Assembly: GCF_900880625.1 (NCBI RefSeq)
Contig: NZ_CAAHFB010000001.1
Coordinates: 434,001 to 498,000, forward strand
Length of the DNA: 64,000 nt
Reading direction: 5' to 3'
Origin: Halorhabdus rudnickae
GTDB taxonomy: Archaea > Halobacteriota > Halobacteria > Halobacteriales > Haloarculaceae
This document shows positions 1 through 7,867 of this stretch, piece by piece (position 1 is the stretch's first letter; each line of letters starts with the position of its first letter). The position numbers and the translations under genes were made by a program. Below the pieces are notes generated by a model. The model was not told the origin of the DNA and did not search any database. It worked only from the letters and a program-made list of their open reading frames with translations.

Positions 1-1629
1 CACCTGGCGTGCCGCCTCGTCGTCAGTCGCCTCGACGTTCGCCTTCACGTCGGGGATCGTGACGGCGCTCATGCTCAGCTCGTCGAGCCCGAGCCCGACA
101 AGCAGCTCCGTCACGTCGGGATTGCCAGCCATCTCGCCGCACATCCCGATCCAGGCGTCGCTCGCGTGGGCGGCCTCGACGCTGCGATCGATCGCCCGAA
201 GGACGGCCGGGTGGCGTGGATCGTGGAGGTGGGCCACTTCGTCGTTCTCGCGGGAAGCGGCCATGACGTACTGCGTGAGGTCGTTGGTGCCGATCGAGAA
301 GAAATCCAATCTTTCGGCCATCTCCGGCCCCAGCAACACCGCTGCGGGCGTCTCGATCATCACGCCCAGTTCCGGGCGTCCGTGGGTGACGCCTTCGTCG
401 TCGAGGACATCGCCAACTTCTTCGACGACCGCCAGCGCTGACTCGATCTCCTCGACGGTCGCGACCAGCGGGAACATGACGCTGAGCGTCCCCTCGCCCG
501 CAGCTTCAGCACGCAACAACGCCCGAAGCTGCGTCCGAAAGAGCTCATCGTCGAAAGACAACGACCGGCGAATCCCCCGGACGCCAAGGAACGGATTGTC
601 TTCCTCCGGTTGTTCGAGATACGGTATCGGTTTGTCGCCGCCGACATCGAGCGTCCTGACGACGACCCGACCATCGGGGAACGCATCGAGGGCCTCGACG
701 TAGGTTTCGAACTGTTCGTCCTCGTCAGGTGGAGACTCCCGGTCGAGGAAGAGGAACTCAGAGCGGAACAGGCCGATCCCGTCGGCCCCCTGGGCTGTCG
801 CGCCATCCAGTTCCGAAAGCGTCCCGAGATTGGCGGCGACTTCGATCCCCGTCCCGTCCTCGGTCGCCACTGGTTCGGTCCGGATCTCTACGTCCCGGCC
901 GCCGCTGGCGCGCTCGCGGGTCGATTCGTCGGGATCGAGGACAACGATCCCTTCGGTCCCGTCGACGACGACTTCGGCCCCGGCGTCGATCTCGAACAGC
1001 GGATCGCCGATCCCGACTATTGCCGGGATGCCGATCGATCGGGCGAAGATCGCCGCGTGGGAGGTCCGTCCGCCCTTCGCCATGGCGAAACCGGCGACCC
1101 GATCGGGATCGAGTTTCGCCGTGTCGCTGGGCGTGAGCATTTCCGCGAGGACGACTGTGTCCTCCGGCACGGCGGCGAGATCGACAGTCTCGGCGTCCGA
1201 GAGGAGGCGAAGTAACCGGTCACGGATGTCTCGGAGGTCGTCGGTCCGCTCGGCCATTTTCCCGCCTGCCGCGGCGAGTGTCTCGATCGCGTCACCGAAC
1301 CCTTTCTCGACGGCGTGTTCAGCCGGCAACCCGTCGTCGATCGCGTCCTCAACGCTTCCCACGATCTGGGGGTCCTCGAGGAACTGGACGTGCGCGTCGA
1401 GTATCTCCGCCTCGGACTCCCCAACGGTCTCGGCGGCGCGGTCGCGCTCGGCCTGGAGTTGATCGTGGGCCTCCGCGCGGGCGTCCTCGAAGCGATCGCG
1501 CTCCCCACCGGCGTCGACCATGGCAGGGTCCGGAGGCTCGGGCAACTCGATTGACTGGTCGTACCACTGAACCGTTCCGATACCCGAGAGGGGGGTGACG
1601 CCAGTGCCCTCGAACCTGCGTTCACTCAT
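1..1629 (-). CDS. ptsI: PTS enzyme I (phosphoenolpyruvate-protein phosphotransferase), 3' end cut by window edge
   Basis: Enzyme I takes phosphate from phosphoenolpyruvate onto a histidine and passes it to HPr, the first step of the cytosolic PTS relay. The reading frame runs from ATG at 1629 (MSERRFEGTGVTPLSG) to the left edge, 543 codons without a stop; full enzymes are about 550-575 residues, so only some 20 residues are missing. The phospho-histidine motif GGRTSHAAIFAR is near residue 190, and the PEP-binding barrel follows with GIGLFRSEFLF, MFPLVATVEE and FFSIGTNDLTQY. The ATG lies inside the end of ptsH (8-base overlap), so the two genes are probably translated together. In Haloferax volcanii ptfB (EIIB) follows ptsI; that gene would lie just beyond the left edge here. 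Confidence 0.95.
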   Translation of the reverse strand, partial: MSERRFEGTGVTPLSGIGTVQWYDQSIELPEPPDPAMVDAGGERDRFEDARAEAHDQLQAERDRAAETVGESEAEILDAHVQFLEDPQIVGSVEDAIDDGLPAEHAVEKGFGDAIETLAAAGGKMAERTDDLRDIRDRLLRLLSDAETVDLAAVPEDTVVLAEMLTPSDTAKLDPDRVAGFAMAKGGRTSHAAIFARSIGIPAIVGIGDPLFEIDAGAEVVVDGTEGIVVLDPDESTRERASGGRDVEIRTEPVATEDGTGIEVAANLGTLSELDGATAQGADGIGLFRSEFLFLDRESPPDEDEQFETYVEALDAFPDGRVVVRTLDVGGDKPIPYLEQPEEDNPFLGVRGIRRSLSFDDELFRTQLRALLRAEAAGEGTLSVMFPLVATVEEIESALAVVEEVGDVLDDEGVTHGRPELGVMIETPAAVLLGPEMAERLDFFSIGTNDLTQYVMAASRENDEVAHLHDPRHPAVLRAIDRSVEAAHASDAWIGMCGEMAGNPDVTELLVGLGLDELSMSAVTIPDVKANVEATDDEAARQV

Positions 1630-1897
1630 CGTCGAACTCGTCCTCCGGAGTCGAAAGTACGTCTTCCAGTGCGTCCAGAGCCGCCGCTGCGTCCTCGCCG
1701 TTGGCGTAGAGGACGAGATTGTCGCCACCTTTCGCGCCTATGCTCGTCACGCCGAGCATACTCCGAGCGTCGACCGGGTCTTCGTCGGGTGGGCCGATCT
1801 GGAGATCGCACTCGTACTCGTTGGCGGTCTCGACGAATACCGCGGCTGGACGCGCGTGCAACCCTTCCTCCGGGACGACTGTGACAGTTCGTTCCAT
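1622..1897 (-). CDS. ptsH: PTS phosphocarrier protein HPr
   Basis: HPr carries the phosphate from enzyme I to the fructose EIIA. The 91-residue product matches the family length. The active-site histidine sits in EEGLHARPA at about residue 14, and the second conserved segment RSMLGVTSIGAKGGD around residue 46 has the serine position used for regulation in Gram-positive bacteria; no HPr kinase is visible here. The acidic tail (PEDEFDDE) is typical of a haloarchaeal version. It lies 29 bases after ptfA and overlaps the start of ptsI, so it belongs to one PTS operon. Confidence 0.95.
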   Translation of the reverse strand: MERTVTVVPEEGLHARPAAVFVETANEYECDLQIGPPDEDPVDARSMLGVTSIGAKGGDNLVLYANGEDAAAALDALEDVLSTPEDEFDDE

Positions 1898-1926
1898 TGT
1901 TTGTTGTATGTTATTGTGTATCTTAC

Positions 1927-2391
1927 TTAAGTTAGTGTGTCGACAATGATGTCTTTGACAGCTGCCCTGGAGTCGGCAGTACGGAGATCCTCGCGGACCG
2001 CATCATGCATGAGCGCCCGCGAGAGCGAGCTTAGGATGCCGAGGTGTGCCTCGCCACCCTCAGCGGGGACCAGCAACAGAAACAGCAACTTCGCGGGCTC
2101 GTCGTCCATCGAATCGAAGTCGATTCCCTCCGTCGAGCGAGTGAATGCGACGGTCGGCTCAGTCACGGCGTCGGTCTTGGCGTGGGGAATACCGATCCCC
2201 TTGCCGACGCCGGTCGTCGATTGTCGTTCGCGTTCGAGCGCCGCCTCGAGGGCCGCCTCGCGGTCGGTGACCCGGCCTGCCTCGACGGCGATGTCGAGCA
2301 AGTACTCGATGGCGTCAGTCTTGTTCGCTGGCGGTTCTTCAAGGACGATTAGGTCCTCTGTGATAACGTGGTCGATAGTAGCTTCGTCCAT
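1927..2391 (-). CDS. ptfA: PTS fructose EIIA component
   Basis: Soluble EIIA domain of the fructose PTS, which accepts phosphate from HPr and gives it to EIIB. It has 154 residues, the normal length for a free PTS_EIIA type-2 domain. The phospho-histidine is in GVGKGIGIPHAKTDAV (about residue 70), preceded by the usual N-terminal helices and followed by LLFLLLVPAEGGEAHLGILS. Start MDEATIDHVI at 2391 lies 25 bases after the ptfC stop. Order ptfC-ptfA-ptsH-ptsI matches the Haloferax fructose operon, which supports fructose as the substrate. Confidence 0.93.
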   Translation of the reverse strand: MDEATIDHVITEDLIVLEEPPANKTDAIEYLLDIAVEAGRVTDREAALEAALERERQSTTGVGKGIGIPHAKTDAVTEPTVAFTRSTEGIDFDSMDDEPAKLLFLLLVPAEGGEAHLGILSSLSRALMHDAVREDLRTADSRAAVKDIIVDTLT

Positions 2392-2416
2392 TGTGTTTGA
2401 ACGTATCTGCGGTCGC

Positions 2417-3571
2417 TCAGTCGGCCGCCTGTGCGCCTGTTGCCTCGGGGTCGTGTTCGGGTTTCACCAGTGTCACGAGCGCCGCCGTGACCAGCGATCC
2501 AACCACGATGCTTGCGAGGAACATCAGCGGCTGGTTCGACAGCAGCACGACGAAGATGCCGCCGTGCGGGGCCGGCATCGTGACGCCCAATTGCATCGAC
2601 ATGGCGCCGGCGACGGCACTGCCTGCCATCAGACTCGGGATGACCCGGAACGGGTCGGCGGCCGCGTAGGGGATCGCCCCCTCGGTGATGAACGAAAACC
2701 CGAGAACGATACTGCTCTTTGCCTGTTCGTACATCTCGTCGGCGTACTTCCGCCGGGCGATGAAGTTCGAGACCGCCATCCCGATCGGCGGGGTCATCCC
2801 ACCGATCATCACGGCGGCCATGGGTTCGGTGATCTGTTGGGAGACGAGCCCAACGGCGAAGAGGTACGCCACCTTGTTGACAGGCCCACCCATGTCGAAA
2901 GCCATCATCCCACCCATAATCGCGCCGAGGAGCAGCGCTGCCGCTCCGCCGCCACGCATGCTCTCTAAGAGCGCGTTGAGTTCGCCGTTGGCAATTGCGA
3001 CGGGCACCCCAATGACGAACAGCACGATCGGCAACAGCACCGCCGTCGTCGCCACGGGGATGATCAACACTGGCATCATCGGCTGGATGAAGTTGGGAAC
3101 GTCGCGTTGCTTGAACCAGCGGGCAACGTACCCCGCGAGCACCCCGACGACGAGGGCGCCGAGGTACCCGGCGGCCGGGTTCTGCCCCGTCGGTAGGCCC
3201 AGCACGTTCGCCGACTCCTGGACGACGGCTGTCTGCTGGACGATCCACGAGAGCAAAAAGCCCGGCGCAAGTCCGGGTCGATCCGCAATGGCGTAGGCGA
3301 TGTACGCCCCCAGGATCGGGACCATGATCGTCAGCCCCGCGCTCCCCATCTGCCCGAGGAACCACGCGATCGACCCCTGTGCGCTCTCCTGGAACATGTC
3401 TTCGACGGTCGTCGAGGAGAACGGTCCCGCCGCCCAAGCGAACCCGAGCGCCAAGAAAATCCCGCCGATCGTGACGAACGGGATCATGTACGAGACGCCC
3501 GTCATCACGTCTTCCTTTAGACTCACGAGGCGCTTCCTGAGTTCCGAATCGGCGCTCTCTTCAGTTGCCAT
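2417..3571 (-). CDS. ptfC: PTS fructose EIIC membrane component
   Basis: Membrane channel of the fructose PTS, importing fructose while EIIB phosphorylates it to fructose-1-phosphate. The 384-residue protein starts MATEESADSELRKRLVSLKEDVMTG and then has about nine to ten hydrophobic segments; YMIPFVTIGGIFLALGFAWA opens the EIIC domain, and the region GGGAAALLLGAIMGGMMAFD with PHGGIFVVLLSNQPLMF near the end is typical of fructose-family EIIC. EIIA and EIIB are not fused, as in other haloarchaea. It is the first gene of ptfC-ptfA-ptsH-ptsI and lies 95 bases after pfkB. Confidence 0.93.
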   Translation of the reverse strand: MATEESADSELRKRLVSLKEDVMTGVSYMIPFVTIGGIFLALGFAWAAGPFSSTTVEDMFQESAQGSIAWFLGQMGSAGLTIMVPILGAYIAYAIADRPGLAPGFLLSWIVQQTAVVQESANVLGLPTGQNPAAGYLGALVVGVLAGYVARWFKQRDVPNFIQPMMPVLIIPVATTAVLLPIVLFVIGVPVAIANGELNALLESMRGGGAAALLLGAIMGGMMAFDMGGPVNKVAYLFAVGLVSQQITEPMAAVMIGGMTPPIGMAVSNFIARRKYADEMYEQAKSSIVLGFSFITEGAIPYAAADPFRVIPSLMAGSAVAGAMSMQLGVTMPAPHGGIFVVLLSNQPLMFLASIVVGSLVTAALVTLVKPEHDPEATGAQAAD

Positions 3572-3666
3572 GGTACGTCAATAATAGTCGATGTCCTTTG
3601 CAATGAAATACGCGAACGTGATTGTTTTGTACGGATTCGATCGGAATTAATGTCGGGTCGAAAACG
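3572..3666 (-). promoter_or_regulatory. AT-richer gap between pfkB and ptfC, possible ptfC promoter
   Basis: This 95-base gap is clearly AT-richer than the flanking genes and is the only sizeable break inside the PTS cluster. On the minus strand it holds AT tracts such as CATTAATTCC and CGTATTTCATTG. In Haloferax the glpR-pfkB pair and the ptf genes are separate transcripts, so a second promoter here is plausible, but no box is clear enough to fix. Confidence 0.3.
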
Positions 3667-4590
3667 TCACCGTGGCCCGTGAGAACGATCCACTACGTCG
3701 ACGCGGTCCTGTATCGCACCGACATCCTCGAGGTCCGGAACGCTGGACCCGGCCGTGGCGACGGCACGGGACGCGACAGCGACACCCAGTGCCAACGCTT
3801 GCTTCGCAGACGTGCCCCACTCGAACCCCGCCAATACGCCCGACAACAAGGCGTCGCCGGCCCCTACGGTGTCTCTAACAGTGGTCTCTATTGGTGGGGC
3901 GTATAGCCGTTCGTCATCCGAGATCAGCGCCGCTCCGTCCGCACCCAGGGAGACGACGACGCGATCGAATCCCGTCCGGCGGAGTTCCTCGGCGGCGTCG
4001 ATCGCTTCCCGGACGGAGTCGATCGTGCGCCCGGTCGCTGCCGCAAGTTCCTCGCGGTTCGGTTTACAGCACGCGTATTGGGATTCGAGTCGCCCGAGCA
4101 ACTCACCGCCGACGTCGACCGTCGTCTCCCAGTCGCCGGCCCGGGCGATCCGATCGATCGCGTCGGGACCGAGTGCCGGTGGGAGACTTCCCCCGACGAC
4201 GATTCGGTCGGGCAACTCGCGGGTGACGACCTCCAGAACGTCTTCGACGACAGTCGGGTCCACCGACGGTCCACGTTCGTTGAACTTGTACTCGCCGTCG
4301 GCGGCGTGGACCGTTCCGTTCAGACGCGTCGCGTCCCTGACACCGACGAACGGGGCGTCGAACGGTTCCGCTGCGAGGAGATCCCTGACGTATTCGCCCG
4401 TGAACCCTCCGAGGAGTCCCGTCGCGGCTGTTTCGACGTCGAGGGCGGCGAGGTACTGGGACACGTTGATCCCCTTCCCGCCAGCGTCGAACCGGCGTTC
4501 TGTGGCGCGCTCGACCCGTCCCGGATGCGGTTCAGTCTCGATGCTGATCGTGTGATCGACGGCCGGGTTGTACGTGACGGTGAGTATCAT
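3667..4590 (-). CDS. pfkB: 1-phosphofructokinase (PfkB family)
   Basis: PfkB-family sugar kinase, by context the 1-phosphofructokinase that turns PTS-derived fructose-1-phosphate into fructose-1,6-bisphosphate. The chosen start is ATG 4590 (MILTVTYNPAVDHTI), which gives 307 residues, the usual length, and overlaps the glpR stop by four bases (ATGA). The first signature is RRFDAGGKGINVSQYLAAL near residue 35, and the second, DTVGAGDALLSGVLAGF near residue 245, holds the catalytic Asp and anion hole. An open frame continues upstream of this ATG but is only the shadow of glpR. The gene is translationally coupled to glpR and followed by ptfC. Confidence 0.92.
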   Translation of the reverse strand: MILTVTYNPAVDHTISIETEPHPGRVERATERRFDAGGKGINVSQYLAALDVETAATGLLGGFTGEYVRDLLAAEPFDAPFVGVRDATRLNGTVHAADGEYKFNERGPSVDPTVVEDVLEVVTRELPDRIVVGGSLPPALGPDAIDRIARAGDWETTVDVGGELLGRLESQYACCKPNREELAAATGRTIDSVREAIDAAEELRRTGFDRVVVSLGADGAALISDDERLYAPPIETTVRDTVGAGDALLSGVLAGFEWGTSAKQALALGVAVASRAVATAGSSVPDLEDVGAIQDRVDVVDRSHGPR

Positions 4591-5354
4591 TCGACATCGA
4601 CCGTGATGAGTGAGACATCCGCTTCGTCGAAGGCCCGTTCGAGTGCCTCCGGCGGATGTTTGTCTGTGATCAGCGTGTCGATGTCGTCGATCCGGGCGAA
4701 CTGCGAGAAACTGCACTCCCCGAACTTCGATCCATCGGTGAGCATCACGACGCGCTGGGAGCGCTCGATCATGAGCGATTTCATCTTCGCCGTCACCTCG
4801 TTTGGCGTGGTCAGTCCAACGGACTCGTGAACGCCGTTGGTCCCCAACAACGCCAGGTCGAAGTACTTCTGCTCCATGAAGTGCTCGGCTGTTGGGCCGA
4901 CGAGCGTTCGGGTTTTGGGCCGAAGCGTTCCACCCGTCAGCATCACATCGTCCGCCCACGAAAGTAGCTCCTCAGTCAGCGGCGGAGCATTTGTGACGGC
5001 GACGAACGACCGGTCCTCGGGAGCGCATTTTGCCGCCTGCAGCGTGGTGGTGCCGCCGTCGAAAAAGACGATCTCCTCGTCGCGGATCTCTCCGACTGCG
5101 CGATCGCCGATGGCTCGCTTGGCCTCGAAATGCTGGATCTCTCGGTTCGTATACGATTCCTCGGCGCCGACGGACGGAACGGGGACCGCTCCCCCGTGTG
5201 ATCGATTGACGTGTCCCAGCGATTCCAGCTGGTCCAGATCACGACGAATCGTCGCCTTCGAGACATCGAGTTCTTCGGCGAGTTCCCGTACCGAACGGCC
5301 TCCTCCCTCTTCGATCAGTTCGACGATGTGTCGCCGTCGTTCTTCTGGGAGCAT
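4587..5354 (-). CDS. glpR: GlpR/DeoR-family transcriptional regulator of sugar metabolism
   Basis: DeoR-type repressor. In Haloferax volcanii the orthologous GlpR represses fructose and glucose kinase genes; the same role here is inferred from the identical gene order. The start at 5354 (MLPEERRRHIVELIEEGG) begins directly at the DeoR helix-turn-helix, with the recognition region VSKATIRRDLDQLESLGHV at residues 30-50. The sugar-phosphate sensor domain follows (FFDGGTTTLQAA, GGTLRPKTRTLVG, LLGTNGVHESVGLTTPN). The product has 255 residues, normal for the family. The open frame extends upstream through an AT-rich promoter-like stretch, which argues against a longer protein. It leads the pfkB-ptf cluster. 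Confidence 0.92.
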   Translation of the reverse strand: MLPEERRRHIVELIEEGGGRSVRELAEELDVSKATIRRDLDQLESLGHVNRSHGGAVPVPSVGAEESYTNREIQHFEAKRAIGDRAVGEIRDEEIVFFDGGTTTLQAAKCAPEDRSFVAVTNAPPLTEELLSWADDVMLTGGTLRPKTRTLVGPTAEHFMEQKYFDLALLGTNGVHESVGLTTPNEVTAKMKSLMIERSQRVVMLTDGSKFGECSFSQFARIDDIDTLITDKHPPEALERAFDEADVSLITVDVE

Positions 5355-5430
5355 TACCAACCGTGATGGTCTTTGGGTCAATTCTACTTTTCTCTGGCGT
5401 ATAGTTTTGTTTTTGATTGTGTGGGATGAA

Positions 5431-5440
5431 TTTATATAAA
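5431..5440 (-). promoter_or_regulatory. TATA box of the glpR promoter
   Basis: The sequence tttatataaa lies 77-86 bases before the glpR start in an AT-rich pocket. On the minus strand it is preceded by GAAA, consistent with a BRE. It predicts transcription start near 5405 and a leader of roughly 50 bases. Autorepression by GlpR is likely but no operator repeat was identified. Confidence 0.5.
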
Positions 5441-5586
5441 TTTCAATCACAATAGAGACTATCATACGTACCTATGATTGTTATGTGAGTGAACTGAGCG
5501 ATGGATGCACCAGGCACCCTGCCCAAAGCGGATACCTTCGAAACGCTTTGTCGTTCTCGGCGAGCTGTCCGCTGTCATGCCAAATC

Positions 5587-5831
5587 TCAAGTGTTATGAT
5601 GACGGTGGCCTGACAGACAGTTCCACTTCTCACAGCGCGTCAAGGACACGTCGAGTTCGATTGTATCTGGCAACCGATTGAACAACAACCGGAAGACAGT
5701 CTCGGAGTAACTCGCGTTCGTCGCTAGCTCCGTCACGGGAATTCGACAATCCGCAGCCCCATCTCCTCGATGTCGCTCAGATCTGTCTTTGTTACCACCA
5801 CGCCTGCCGGCCTCTCGCTGTACCCCGTCAT
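5587..5831 (-). pseudogene. possible frameshifted remnant of a small gene
   Basis: Two minus-strand frames abut with protein-like composition. One reads MTGYSERPAGVVVTKTDLSD, continues to LRIVEFP and then stops; the next frame takes over with VTELATNASYSETVFRLLF and ends RHHNT at 5587. A one-base shift near 5742 would join them into a protein of about 80 residues. I do not recognise the family. It could equally be non-coding DNA. The rest of the 5466-6003 interval shows nothing further I can name. Confidence 0.25.
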
Positions 5832-6003
5832 CAGTCGTCGATCGAGGCTACTGCCTTGTGGGGCGAAACTGTGGGCAACTCGGCATGCGAAGACAGACGG
5901 CTCCCTGAATCGACGTGTATCCGCTCAAGGTTGTCGGTCCAGGGACTACAAAGATCGTTTGAGTGTCCCGACGTGTTTTAGGATGAGAGGAGAACTCATC
6001 TAT

Positions 6004-6648
6004 ATGACATCGCTGCTGCCATTGAAGCCGTCCACTGATCGGCCTGCCGATCGTGATCTCGATCCACAACTTCTCTGTCTCACGGAGGAGTCAGCTGACG
6101 ATATCCTGTCAGCAATTTCGTCACTGACGGCACGACAGATCCTCAACATCTTGTACGACGAGCCACAGCCTGCCTCCGAGATCGCGACTGCACTGGATTC
6201 GTCGGTCCAGAACGTCAGTTATCATCTCGAACGACTAGAAGACGCCGCCCTCGTCGAAGTCGTCGATACATGGTATTCGGCCCAGGGCCGTGAGATGGCT
6301 GTTTACGGGCCGACCAACAGCGCCCTTGTGCTGTATACTGGTGTCGAGACGGCAACGCCGTCCCTGAAACGCGCGTTGGGTCGGAGTATCGGTGGACTCG
6401 GCGCTGTCGGTATTGCCAGTGTCTTCGTCCATCTGCGATGGGCACAATCCGGATCGCTCGGTTCCTCGCGTCGTATCGCACCGATTGGGGTCCGGCCAGA
6501 ACCGACCCTCCTGGAATCGATTATGACGTTCATCACTGGACCGGGCGGGGCACTCCTTGGGGCAGGTGTGGTACTCGTTGCGGTGTTCCTGGTCAGGTGG
6601 TACTGGCGGTACTATCGACCGGCGCACGAGCGTGCTCGATCGACCTGA
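6004..6648 (+). CDS. ArsR-like winged-helix protein with C-terminal membrane segments
   Basis: A 214-residue putative membrane-tethered transcription regulator. Residues about 30-100 form an ArsR-like winged helix (LTARQILNILYDEPQPASEI, VQNVSYHLERLEDAALVEVV, then a wing ending GREMAVYGPTNSALVLY). The C-terminal half has two hydrophobic stretches, SIGGLGAVGIASVFVHL and GGALLGAGVVLVAVFLVRWYW, ending in a short basic tail. ATG 6004 is chosen because it opens just before the first structured residues; an open frame continues upstream and another Met lies seven codons earlier. This architecture is common in haloarchaea. The next gene, 123 bases downstream, is a secreted lipoprotein that could be its target, but this is inference. 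Confidence 0.75.
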   Translation: MTSLLPLKPSTDRPADRDLDPQLLCLTEESADDILSAISSLTARQILNILYDEPQPASEIATALDSSVQNVSYHLERLEDAALVEVVDTWYSAQGREMAVYGPTNSALVLYTGVETATPSLKRALGRSIGGLGAVGIASVFVHLRWAQSGSLGSSRRIAPIGVRPEPTLLESIMTFITGPGGALLGAGVVLVAVFLVRWYWRYYRPAHERARST

Positions 6649-6771
6649 TCGAGTCGGTCCGCTGTCTGTTTGGTTGCCCCCAGTATACCGAATCGATCAG
6701 TGCATCCGTGGACTCAAAGGCGTCTTTGAACCTGAGATAGTCCCATACATACCCGTTCCATTGTGGATCGT

Positions 6772-7779
6772 ATGCGACGTCGAGCGTTCCTCACGACAGT
6801 TGGTCTCGGTATCACAACGGCAACGGCAGGCTGTAGCTCTCAGTCACAGCCAGGCGAGTCGTCGACAGCGACTGACGACACCACCGCCGAGGCAGCTGAA
6901 TCGACTACTGACATGGTGACGGACGAATCCACACCCACGGACACGACGACCATCGAAGGCGAGCGGACCCGTGTCGAACGCGGTGAAACCCGAGAGCGAA
7001 TTCTCGGAAACGATCCGCTCTCGGAACAGGGGCTGCGCAAACCCCATTATCTCGCGCTGACGAACCGGACCGACGAGGAGTACACACTCTCGCTGTCCAT
7101 TCAGGGGACCCAAACGGCGTCGCTCGACGAGCAGTTCATCCTCGAACCCGACGCCACGGTCTCGGTATCGCTGACTACGCTCGATACGTACGCGGTCAGG
7201 GCGAGTGCACTGTCCACAGCGGCGACCGAGTCGCTGTCGATCGAACCGGGACAGTTTACCTGTAACGTTACTCGCACATCGATCGCTCTCGTGGCTCCCG
7301 GAACGTTCGAATCGATGACCGCGTCTACGCGCATGGCTTGTCCGAGTGTCCTCACGGAAGACATCGCGGCCGACAGCACCGTTTCGAAGACGCTGGGCGG
7401 TGGAACGTCATCGGCGGACGGTGGTGGGGACACAGCCCACACAGTCGTCGTTACGAACCCGACCGACGAGGTCTGGACGGTCCGGGCCGTCCTTGAATCC
7501 GATACGATGTCCCAGCTCGATGGTATCTACACGATCGAACCAGGCGGGAAGAGTCGGCTGAGACTTACCGAAAGCGGTGCTTACGACATTGCTGTGGATG
7601 TTCTCGAATCCGGTGGCACGGTAACGTTCAGTCTCAGCCCCGAAAACTTCGACTGTAACGTCTCCACGACGCAGGTGACCGTCGGCTCGGATGGACAACT
7701 CGACAGTACAACCCTCTCGACGCTGATTGCCTGTGTTGAGCACAGTGAGACGGATTCCGAGAACGAAACGTCCCCGTAG
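6772..7779 (+). CDS. Tat-exported lipoprotein with two copies of a Cys-containing domain
   Basis: A 335-residue surface lipoprotein of unknown function. The start MRRRAFLTTVGLG gives a twin-arginine signal, and TATAGC is the lipobox, followed by a Ser/Thr/Asp-rich spacer to about residue 75. Two repeats of about 105 residues follow. The first runs from HYLALTNRTDEEYTLSLSI to FTCNVTRTSIALVAPG and MACPSV; the second from HTVVVTNPTDEVWTVRAVL to FDCNVSTTQVTVGSDG and IACVEH. Each has one CNV and one AC cysteine, possibly forming a disulfide outside the cell. GTG at 6763 is an alternative start three codons earlier. It follows the membrane winged-helix gene on the same strand. Confidence 0.7.
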   Translation: MRRRAFLTTVGLGITTATAGCSSQSQPGESSTATDDTTAEAAESTTDMVTDESTPTDTTTIEGERTRVERGETRERILGNDPLSEQGLRKPHYLALTNRTDEEYTLSLSIQGTQTASLDEQFILEPDATVSVSLTTLDTYAVRASALSTAATESLSIEPGQFTCNVTRTSIALVAPGTFESMTASTRMACPSVLTEDIAADSTVSKTLGGGTSSADGGGDTAHTVVVTNPTDEVWTVRAVLESDTMSQLDGIYTIEPGGKSRLRLTESGAYDIAVDVLESGGTVTFSLSPENFDCNVSTTQVTVGSDGQLDSTTLSTLIACVEHSETDSENETSP

Positions 7780-7867
7780 ACCGATCTGGTTACCGCCGTC
7801 TCTTCGTCATACATTCCACCCTCGGTCCATAGCAAGGATTATCGCCCCCGCGTTCCGCGGAACGTGT

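Noticed and set aside
360..806. Long open frames opposite ptsI and many other genes
   Set aside because: They are Arg/Ser/Pro-rich shadows produced by GC-rich codon bias on the complementary strand.
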